NCBI RefSeq assembly: GCF_026151205.1
Contig: NC_087079.1
Location: 4,297,230 to 4,361,229 of the forward strand
Direction of reading: 5' to 3'
Length of the DNA: 64,000 nt
Source: Bolinopsis microptera
Lineage: Eukaryota; Ctenophora; Tentaculata; Lobata; Bolinopsidae
Shown here: positions 54,301 to 64,000 of the stretch, one piece after another
How positions within the stretch are numbered: the stretch's first letter is position 1
How the letters are laid out: each line of letters starts with the position of its first letter
Made by a program: the position numbers and the translations under genes
The notes under the pieces: generated by a model
Databases searched by the model: none
The model's input: the letters and a program-made list of their open reading frames with translations, nothing else
What the model was told of the DNA's origin: nothing

Positions 54301-57300
54301 TCAAATTAATGTTTTTTCAAACTTTTTCAGGACTTAAACAATATACTTTCTAAATTACCTGCATCTCCAAACTCCTGACAAAGACGAACTAACCTTTACA
54401 AAATCTTTAATATCTTATCAAAAATTATTCTACCGGACATTGCGTGAACGGACATTATTTTGAAGGGACATTAACATGAACGCTATAGTGCCTCCAGCGT
54501 CAAATTAATGTCCGTTCAAATAAAGTCTGATAAGGCAGCTGTCGTTTCAATTCTAAACTCATTTCGGCTGTAAAAGGGAGAAAAACTGAATATGTTAACA
54601 AACTAAATATCTAAATAAAACACGTTCTCATTATTAAATTCAGTCAGCACTCAGCAGGCCTCTGCATATATACGTTTATTTTTTGAGTGATTCAATCAAA
54701 ATTTAGAAGTTTGCCATGCAGTGCAATGGTACATAAGGTTTAAAAATAAAGAATGAAGACATCATTTCCGGTTTCGAAATGAATGTAGCCATACAATTGC
54801 ATATGGTCAGAAGAACAATCAACAAAACGATTGCGTTAAAATTCGTTCAATAGTAAGATTCTTCTACTTGTAGGATCTTTAATTGATTCATAACGATTAC
54901 AATTAGAATTGTGACCACTTATATGGGTACAACACTCGGGTGTTCCAGGCCAAAAATGGAGAAAAACTGAAATATCGGCCCTCCCATGCAATATGTCGAT
55001 CATATCATGGCTTCAAACGAAGGCCCTAGATCAAATAGGGTATCTTTTCGTCTGGGATGAGAGTGATGATAATTACGCTAGTTTAGCGAAAAGAGCAGAC
55101 AGGCAAGAAAATTGGATTTCTGGGTGGAACTGAGGTAACACGAACTTTGTTCCAGGAATCGGACACAGCTGTAAGTTGGCGGTGAAGAACGGGGCTTCCC
55201 ACCTTGTCTGTAGTTCAGGTGGGAACGCTGGCATGGCAACTGCCTACTCTGCAAACCGCCTTGGGGTCAAGTAGGTGTCTTTAAACGCTTTATTTCAATT
55301 AAAACTTAGGCGCTATTGTTCCGCGCCGTTCGGTGGAACTCTGTTTTGACGGAGTTGCGAACTGTTTGGTACCGGTGACCAGGTTTATGCCACCCCAGTT
55401 CTAGACGGAAAGGTATTAAGATCATTGAATAATGAATTGCTGTAACTGCAGAGAGGGGTGAAAATAGACTTTTTCATGAGCCCGTTGTCTGATTCCGGTG
55501 CAAACGAGTATCCAGCTTCTATCAATCGAGTATCAAAACTCAACAATAATAACTGTTGATCTAGTTTCGGATCTAATTTTCACAGTAATGACTATTGATC
55601 TCGTTACCGAGATTGGAGCTAAAACCTCAGTTCGAACAGCCATAAGTAAATTATGGGATCTCAATAGAAACATTGTAGGAATTTAAATTTTACTTGCCCC
55701 GTATATCTTAACTGGGTCACGAATAATAATACAAATAAAATACTAAAAAAGACGAAAGTCACAAATCGTGCATCTTTAATTCTGACAAGTATAAAATCTG
55801 GAATCTATACTAAAATTATCACGTACCAAAAGCAACAAGTTAACTAAAATCACGTCGGCAGTAAGATTTACAGTTACATAAACAGTATACACCTTCTAGT
55901 TCTAAAATATTAACAAATTCACAGGGCAACTGTTTTCACCATGGACGGACTACCTCAGCCAGTTCTGAAAAAGTTCAGCGACCTCGGCAGCGACATTCAC
56001 ATCGGGGGTCCCATCTGGGATATTTGTGATGCAACGGCCAAAAAATACATACAGAAAATGAAGGACGAAGGGAAAACGTGCCATTATATCCATCCTTTTG
56101 ATAGCCCGGTGGTATGGGATGGACACTCGACCCTGATCCATGAGGTAATGCTATATTGGGTAATTTGTTGGAGTATAATCTGTACTAGGAGCCCTTTTTG
56201 GTGAGATCTTCTTCCGGGAAAACTAAATCATTACAGTTGATATGATTTTGAGATATCTTTTGAATCATTAAGTAATCGGTTACGTTGGAGTTTTAAAAAT
56301 TATTTCGTCACAGTCTGCGACACACTTTATGACTTCACGATCTCGACCCAATAACTTTGATATCATCAATCATGACGCAAAAGTTATTAGTGATTGTTAT
56401 AAGTTGTGACGAATCCTATAACACAATTCGATTTCATATGTTTAAAAACGGAAACGTAGCACTTCTAGGCTTATGACCCACTTAATGCTGATGATGTCAA
56501 TGTCAAATATGTGCGATTTTTTTCCGCAGATTCCCGGATTACGATTAATATCAAGAATCAAGATTTGGGGCTTTATAATCGTGGTGTTCAAAAAGGACAA
56601 CGCGTTTAAAGGAATTTTAATTTTATCGTGGCAGTCTAATCCTATCACGGCGGGCTGAAAAACCTCAAAACATCATCTCTCTGAATGAGAATCAACAAAA
56701 ACTCACCCCGAATCAAGGTGGATTGGATCAACCTGGATAAACCAATCAGACAACCTCATTTATTTTTAAATCACGTGACTTTGATCCCTGTACGGGATTG
56801 GCTAAATCTTCATCTCTCGCATCAAGGTGGTGGGACAGTTGGCGAGTGCGGGGTACGAAGAACCAGGAGCTGTGGTAACATGTGTGGGTGGTGGTGGTCT
56901 GCTAGCCGGCATTGCTCACGGCATGAAACACGTTCACTGGGACCACGTACCTATCGTTGCCATGGAAACGTACGGAGCGGACTCGTTCAATAAAGCGGTT
57001 AAAGCAGGAAAGGTGGTGAAGCTGGACGAGATCACGAGTTGTGCTAAAACCCTCGGTAAGAATTATGATATGGGTTTTTAACTAAATCAAGTAAAAGAGA
57101 TTATTGCAGACTGTCCTGAAAAGCCATATTCACCTTAAAATATGAAACATAACCTGAGAAAAATGATCGTTTCCCGTTTAAAAAGACAAACAGCCACTAA
57201 ATTAAAGCACTGTCAGGTGCACTTGCAGTTTGCCAAGAAGTAGTGGACTTGTCTCAAAAGAGGAAAATAACCAGCCATCTTGTGGACGACAAGACAGCAG

Positions 57301-59092
57301 TGGAGTGCTGTGTACTCTTTTTAAGAGATCACCAGTTCCTAGTGGAACCAGCCTGTGGAGCCACACTTGCTGCAGTTTACACAGGTAAGGTGAAAGTGAA
57401 CGCAGCGTAAGGTGAAAGGGAATGTTTAAATACGGAACAGATAACAGTAACAGTAACAGTAACAGTAACACTAACACTAACAGTAACAGTAACAGTAACA
57501 AAATATTACGTTTTCGCGACTCGATTCCTCAATCTTTTTATTTATTTTTCATAATATTGCAGCGTATACCATAAACTTTGATCAAGTTATCAACAAATGA
57601 AACCGAAAGTGAAACATGAACAAAACCTGCAACTGATGATGATAGATTGCATGTGCGCGGCTTACCTATTCGGCGTTTGTCACTGGTGCTGCTATTACTA
57701 CTGTACTACTAGTACTACTAATAATACCTACAAAATATAATTGGGTAAACTGAAAATAAAAGTTAGTGAGCTAAAAACAGGTACGCGCTGAAAATATTTT
57801 CCGAAGAATCTAAATGCCAAAATATGTTAATATAACTCAATAAATATAACTATATTTATAGTGCTAATTGTGCCCGTGTCATGTGTCGGTCCTACCAATA
57901 ATGGTGTTAATGATAAAGTTTACCGGAAGATGTTGAGGGAGAGGGCGGAGCTCGTGCCACTACCTGACTAAAAGGACATGAAGCAATTGTTTGGAGTGTG
58001 CTCGAGCTAGGGTGTGAGCTTTGCCTTGCGCACTGGAAAACGGAATTTTTGATGAAGGAACAAAGTTGCACACAATCCTTATTTGTCTAGACACACGCCA
58101 ACGTGTTTCAAAATATTCTACAAATGACACCTGTCAAGCGAGCCTTACTCCACCCACCGTAAGGTTTCCTTTTACAGTTTATAGGTATAACTGCGATTTG
58201 AGATGGAGAAGCAAAAATTGAGGATCAAAGAAGAGACTTTGACCTGAAGAACGACGAATGGATTTAGTGTTAGAAAGTAGCTAAACGCAAGCGTTAATGG
58301 AAAAGCCACTGGATACATTTAAGCTAAGTTGGACGTGTTAAAACCAAAGCGTCTAGGAATGCATGCCTGATTGCCAAGAGCCCGATTCGACAAGTTCCGT
58401 TGCCGTCAACCAATAGCTGGGATGTCGCAGACACGTGCGCGCGGCGTCCACCAGTCCACAGCTACTGGCTCAGCCGACGTGAATCCGAACATGCCTTTTT
58501 TTAAAGAACTTTTACATGATGTGCGATTGAAGCCGTGGAATTCGATAATAGTTCAAAGTTAAACGTCGATGCGATTTAAACATTATAAAGACCGAAATGA
58601 TGGCAATTAGAATTGGCTTCTAGCAATAATTATAAAACCCCATGATATGGTGAGACGTTGGGAGACAGGACGTTTGATACTGTGAGCCGACACATAGAAC
58701 CCAGTAATTGGAAGCTTACTGTTTAGCATGTCAAATGACACTTAGTAATAGTTCCCTTTAAATTAAGGTTCACAAATTCAAAGGCAACCAACAACCGTTA
58801 TCTATATCAAAGGCGGCGATAATTAAGATAAGGTGAGCGTATGAACCTTTCACACTTCATAACCTCCTCTGATTTCCAAGAAATACCAGTAAAACCTCCA
58901 ATTAACATAACTCTATTCCCAGGTAAGATAAGGGAGTACCTTGAAGAACAGAGTCCCGGCACCAGTCCTATAGTTGTGGTGATCTGTGGTGGCGCTACCG
59001 TCGATATTGATACTCTTAACGGTCTAGCGGCTAAATTTGACATTGACACGAAACTGGAGAAGTATTATCCTTTGGAACAAATGCGATTATAA
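51329..59092 (+). CDS. SDS: L-serine dehydratase / L-threonine deaminase (SDS-like), PLP-dependent, 6 exons
   Basis: Exons 51329-51482, 55156-55270, 55925-56144, 56827-57055, 57217-57384, 58923-59092 (TAA); all phases match and give 351 residues, close to the family length (~330). The enzyme converts L-serine to pyruvate and ammonia and L-threonine to 2-oxobutyrate in the cytosol. Seen: QPSGSFKLRG with the Schiff-base Lys49; SSGGNAGMA (71-79), the substrate/PLP-phosphate-side loop; PFDSPVVWDGHSTLIHE; VGGGGLLAG with the tetraglycine phosphate loop (184-187); PIVAMETYGADSF; FLVEPACGATLAAVY with the cofactor-side Cys; and VVVICGGATVDIDTL at the C-terminal PLP ring contact. All catalytic landmarks are intact. 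The SDS-specific P-S-G-S-F-K context and VEPACGA favour SDS/SDSL over serine racemase. The ATG at 51329 starts MSDTVTSQLP; an in-frame one 27 bases upstream is weaker. Confidence 0.93.
51483..55155. other. Intron 1 of the serine dehydratase (3.7 kb)
   Basis: No recognised gene inside. Open frames near 53011-53950 on both strands have no family motif. A short direct duplication (TGTAGAAGACTG...AAAAGTTACATTAA) occurs near 53948 and 54001. Confidence 0.5.
57439..57500 (+). repeat. 6-bp tandem repeat (AACAGT) in serine dehydratase intron 5
   Basis: About ten hexamers with AACACT variants, about 55 bases after the exon 5 donor. Confidence 0.9.
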
Positions 59093-59829
59093 CTATTTAG
59101 AAGAATTTATATCGAAAACTGCAGTCTGTATATGGAAATTTTTGACGTTTTGATTCCATTATAGATGTGATTTTTACCATTTCTTTTTCAACATAGATGA
59201 ATCAGTTATTATTGTCCTGGAGATGTCTATGAACGAAATTAAGAAATGATTATGATCATGAAAACCGGAAGTTACTTCCGAATTCTCGAATATTATAATA
59301 TTTATATGTCAATTATTTCCGTTTTAAAACAAATGAAAGTCGAAAATTTCCCATCGTTGCCAAAAGCAGCAACCAAAAAGAAATTTAATTTTATAACAAT
59401 AGGTAGCATTACAAATAAAGTTTTACAAGAACCGCGGCACCGTCTATCCTACTCTACCGTCCTCCGGGGACGAGGTCTGAGTTTCCCTCAGTGCAACTAT
59501 CATTTTATCATCTATCAACATTTTAAAGGAGGCACCGGTCCTCTCACAAAGAAGTAGAAACTGATAGTGAGGTGGTACGAACAGGGAGTTGGGAGTATTC
59601 TGCGAGCTGAGCTGCTGACTTTGGAGCTGGACTCAATCCGCCTCTCTCTCTTGCTAAAGGGATAGGTACAGGTAGGAGGGTAAGTGCCGGTTGATGAACG
59701 CATGTTACCTAACGAGTTGCGGGGAAGGAACCCCGAAAAAACAGAGGTATAGTTATGAGGAGATGCGGGCTCGGTACCGCTCGGTACCCTGAAGTTGTCG
59801 TTTAGGGAAGGTACCAGAGGACAGCACAG
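59093..59829. other. Convergent 3' ends of serine dehydratase and PSMD6
   Basis: Holds the 3' UTRs of two genes facing each other. Open frames at 59246-59557 (+) and 59515-59703 (-) lack support. Confidence 0.5.
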
Positions 59830-62800
59830 TTAGATGGTTATCACCCGGCTCAGTTTCTGGATTCTGTTCAGTAGAAGGTCGCCCTGCTTTATCACCGCCT
59901 GGGTCGAAAGGGGTTTTTGAGTAATGATCGTGATTTACAAAATTAGCAGATATGTCAGGGAAGTGACTGGCACGTGGCTCCGGCGCGCTATTATAAAAAG
60001 TTGGTGACAGTGACGCCGCGCGCACGTGCCAGTCACAGTTTCACTGTGACAACTACCCTCCTCACAATATCACTGATGAGTTTTGAGGCAAGGCATTGGG
60101 CAGGCAGGTGCGCAGTACTTTGGTAAAAATGCGACCAATTTTGCACCAACACCGCGCACTTCCCTCCGGGTAATGCTTAGATCTTTAGATCACAGTGAGA
60201 GTGACACAACAAATAATTTCAAGTTAAGTAACACCAAACAACAAACACATTGACGCTTTGGTCTGTTCGCTGTTGTACGAGTCAGTTCGGAAATCAAATT
60301 CAAGTTAGAATATCCGGGTTTAACAGATCTCAGTATACGATCGAGACACGGTAGAAGATTATGACGACTATGTGTGAGACGAGTCGCCAGCAGGATATAG
60401 GATTCAATGGAAGTTACTCTAATAGTAATTATAAGCTCCACAAAGTGGTCAATTTTAAATTAAACTTCGGTTACTTCTCTCAGTAAAAAACACGATGGTT
60501 ACAACACTACATCAAAACTGGTTTTGCACCGGCCAAGATTTCGCATTACATTTTTGGAATTCCAGAGCACTTTTTTAGTTGAAAGAATAACTATAACTGC
60601 TGCTGTTATAGTCTGATGCAGATGAGTTTTAGAGGGTGCTGAGTTTACTGATGACCTCTATATAGAAATAATTTATTATCGGCTTAAACACGGCCAAGTT
60701 ATTGGTCCCTTTATGAGGCTTTCAGAGGCCTCATAAATTTTAAGGGCCTGTCATAAGACCATTTTACGGTCAATTAAGCTCATTTTTTAGCTGAATGCGG
60801 ATTGTTATTTTTAGCTGATGTTTAGGATTTCAGATTCCCAAACCAACTATTTTGGAGGTCTAGAGGTTTTAAGACCTCTGAAAGCCGTACAAGTTAGCCA
60901 ATTAAACTTGATTATCTTTGGCCGATTTTAATTCCTTCTAAATGGAAATTGGTCATAACCAAAAGTCAGTGCCCTGGAAAATCTGAATTGGACGAAAATG
61001 ACAGCAATTGTGAATGTTTTTAAAAAACGTGCTCTGCAATTTAAAGAATTTAATAAATTGCACCGGATTTCCCTGCCGTGCATGCCAATCTAATTCTTAT
61101 ATCGCGTTAAAACTGCGATTAATATTTTGGGGTAGAATTTAAGTCTAATTTGCGATTCTCACTGCAAGAGTGCAGTGAAACATATTGGCCATTTAGTGTC
61201 TTTTCAATGTCTTTTCATTCGACGACTTTTATGCAAAGAATGTGCAAACCCTCTTAGATTTAAAAAGTTGTGGACTGTGGTACCGGCTTTGAGCTTTAGC
61301 CAAATAAACCGCGTATTAAAGAAGTCTGACTGGCCCTTAATTCATTGGGAGCATTTTGGGGTGGTGTCAAAATCGAAAAGGATTTGGACAGAATTTCGAA
61401 CAAAAATAGTAGATGCTAAGGGCGAGGGGGTTTAATGAGGGTTTCAATGAGGGTTTCAATGAGGGGTTCAATAAGGGGACATCATTTGTAATGACACACA
61501 TCTGGTCCCTTAGTCTCGGGTATTGGTCGCTTGCACAAACCTGATACTGCCAGTTTTTCTTGTCTGGTCTGTTTGTCTGAATTATCCCACCCACTTTGTC
61601 GATTTTAGCGTTCAGTGCTCCCGTTGTGATAAACCGAGACAGCTCCCTGCGTGAGAATTAATTAAGTTTATGATATCAGATTATGACGTCACTATATCTT
61701 GCATGAAGACATCACGACACAAAGAAAGAAACTGTTTGGCCATGTTCAATCCTTATATGGGAAATATATCAGTAAGACCAGAAATGATACACATAAAATG
61801 TTTAATGATTTCGATTTCAAGAAGCACTATCAAATTTTGAAAACTTTAAATAGACGAAGAAAATCTGACTAGATAGAACGATCTCGAACAAGTGAAGGCG
61901 CAAAAATTTGTACAGTAAAACATAATAAACATTCTGCGCCATCTCAAACCCTAACCGAAATCCTAAGGATCAGATTTCTTAAGTTTTAACATACCAGTCT
62001 TGCTAAATAAACTAGACAGGTCAAATAATTCCATCATGTCAAAAAGTCGGGCAGCTTTCCTAAAAACAAAATATTGGCGTAGTGCCAAAACAAGGTACAT
62101 ACCTGTCGATGAATTTCTCAGAGACGCCGAAGCTATTGGCCATGTAGTTGACAGTGAGAGAACTGTAGGACTCCAGAAGCTGCGCGTAAGATCTGATCCT
62201 CATTTCCCTGACGTAGTAGTTTGTATGTGGTGCCAAAATGCTGTCGGACTTCAGGAATCCTTCGATCTCACCTGCGGGAAGTCGTTAGTGTGTCTCTTAC
62301 TGTTTCTACCTAAATCTGAGTTTCATATTTGCCTGAACTGTTTGATAGCGTGTGCCTTTCAAAACCTTTAATTTTGGAACTTCCCACGCACTCAATACCA
62401 CATATTATAATCTTTTAGTGTTTTTTCGCATAAACTTTAAGAACTGATCCGGGGGTATTGTCTCACGAGGCTTCGTCCGAATAAAATAGTCTAGAAGAAT
62501 CTAGCTCCAAATAACTGACATAGGCCCCCCCCCACCCCCCTGCAATTTATGACTTTATGATAAATATGATGCTGAGAATAAGCGGATATGGACTATGTGT
62601 TTATCTTCCACATCAAACGAACTCTGGTGTTCTACAATAACAAGGATACGCATTTATTTCTGCGGGTCTGAGCACTGTCAAAAACGTTAAACCGTGCACA
62701 CGACATCTTACATGACGCACATTGTAGTTTTAAGGTCAAAGGTGGGATAATTCCATGGTGGGCTTACATCCGCACACCGGGCAACCAGCTTTCTTACGAG

Positions 62801-63952
62801 ATTTTCTTTCCTACTTGCATAGTATGAGCAACATTTACTTGAGAGAAGAGATGGTTATTATAACACAGGTTTTCAATTTTTAAGTTTAATCATGTGTCAA
62901 CCCTCAAATATCAGTTTAAATATTCACTTACCAAGGGCTTCAAAGAAGTCAGCATATTGTGCGTTGTACAGGGAATATATGTAACTCTTGAAGAGGGGCA
63001 AATCGTGTAGAACTTCGTTAATGTCAGCACCCTCGACAACCTAATAACATTTGATAATGAATTGCGTTTTTTATTTTGTCTGCACGTTGATTAAAAGATG
63101 CAACTACTAGAGCTGGGATTGAAGGTGTAAAAGCAGTAAAGATTTTGCGCTTTAACGCGCGCCTATTACTCGTTGCTACTGCTGAAAAAGGTCCTTTGTA
63201 ATACAAAGTTTGATTTGCTGTTCGCGCGTAGCGTCATAAGCTCTTACTTTCCGGTTTAGAAAAAATCGTGGGCACATGCATACAAAGCGAAACATGTCAC
63301 AACTCACATGACATACTATAATTCACACAAGGAAAACCATGTCCTTAGAAATATATTTTTAAACATACCTTCTTGGTCAGATCCTTCCTATCAAGAGCAA
63401 GCATGGACGATATGATGGCATATTTGATGAAAGTTAAATAATCCATAAGTTCGTACGATGTAAACGTAGATACAGTGTCAAGGAAATTGTCAGCAGCTTC
63501 TTGGAAATTTCTAACTGACATAGCATACAATCCTGAGTAAACTTTCAATCGGTTTCTTCTATCCCAATCTCCTCCCAATTCAATCAGCCTGGAATTAAAT
63601 ATGGGGGATGAACAACTTTCAAAATGAGAGATTTTCCACTGTGGAACCTGCCTATTTTCGTGGCATATAAAATAAGCTACCATCTGGAAAATATTTCGCT
63701 TAAAAACTTACTCTTTAGCTTTATCTAAGTTTGTTGTGATAATCTTGTTGTCGTTGAAGAAGAATCCTAGTCTGATGAGATGGAAATGAAGATCCAGCTT
63801 GTGCCCAGTAGTGTTGGTTTTGTCGAGGGTTACCTTCAACATTTTCAGTGATTCTTCTTTACTGCCAATCAGTGTCAGGTATTCGCATTTCTTTACCATA
63901 GCTTCCCTTACCTCACTTTCTCCCTCATTTTTCTCTGCATTCTCGATTGACT
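59830..63952 (-). CDS. PSMD6: 26S proteasome regulatory subunit RPN7/PSMD6, C-terminal six exons (5' end beyond the window)
   Basis: Minus-strand exons 63952-63712, 63588-63369, 63040-62932, 62271-62103, 61646-61541, 59898-59830 (TAA); all phases join and give about 304 residues of the ~390 expected. PSMD6 is a PCI-domain lid subunit of the 19S particle, acting in the cytosol and nucleus. Seen: [16 protein letters not shown] and [16 protein letters not shown] (helical repeats), [76 protein letters not shown] with [20 protein letters not shown] (winged-helix part of PCI), then [15 protein letters not shown] and [15 protein letters not shown]. It ends V-I-T-I against V-I-N-M or similar in relatives. 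The gene is intact as far as visible. The N-terminal ~85 residues lie to the right of the window. Confidence 0.95.
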
Positions 63953-64000
63953 CTGTTTAATTATGATCTGATTACTGGCCGATAAATAAGATTACAAAGC

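Noticed and set aside
59753..60025. A 90-codon minus-strand ORF of natural-looking composition
   Set aside because: It overlaps the last PSMD6 exon in another frame; the frame reading [15 protein letters not shown] is the real one.
62000..62371. A 123-codon plus-strand ORF with several cysteines ([16 protein letters not shown] ...)
   Set aside because: It is antisense to the PSMD6 exon 62271-62103, whose minus-strand reading matches the family closely ([20 protein letters not shown]) and joins in phase.

Overview
This is nuclear DNA of an animal. The genes are split by GT-AG introns, the sequence is AT-rich, and the recognisable families are a cathepsin D-type aspartic protease, a DC-STAMP-domain membrane protein, an arylsulfatase B/I/J-type sulfatase, a serine dehydratase and proteasome subunit PSMD6. 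A non-LTR reverse transcriptase, DNA-transposon remnants and a short TTAGGG run are also present. The conserved proteins look rather diverged from vertebrate ones, so I favour an invertebrate, but I cannot name a phylum.

Layout. 1-410 (+): 3' end of an aspartic-protease homologue whose second catalytic motif is destroyed. 1391-2858 (+): reverse-transcriptase ORF of a LINE-type element. 4841-13585 (+): a 17-exon gene of unknown family, assembled here by matching splice sites and codon phases; four of its introns contain minisatellites. 14902-17138: a repeat element with 40-bp perfect terminal inverted repeats and many copies of a TTTGTCACA motif. 17508-26886 (-): a DC-STAMP-family gene; its last 6.8-kb intron holds a 44-bp minisatellite, a Mutator-like foldback element and a 2,908-bp tandem duplication. 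26887-34440: no recognised gene, small repeats, then a G-rich 9-bp array. 34441-42577 (+): arylsulfatase with a ~1,100-residue acidic repeat tail. 44771-46696 (-): unknown multi-exon gene. 47819-50985: heptamer and 27-bp arrays. 51329-59092 (+): six-exon serine dehydratase. 59830-63952 (-): six C-terminal exons of PSMD6, convergent with the dehydratase.

The genes do not form a pathway. The common thread is tandem-repeat growth: five arrays abut or contain splice signals (donor copies, an acceptor-adjacent array, and a CTAAC/polypyrimidine array resembling branch points), and another tandem repeat has been retained in frame as the sulfatase tail. Exon coordinates of the multi-exon genes were worked out by eye from splice consensus and reading-frame continuity; they are predictions without transcript support.
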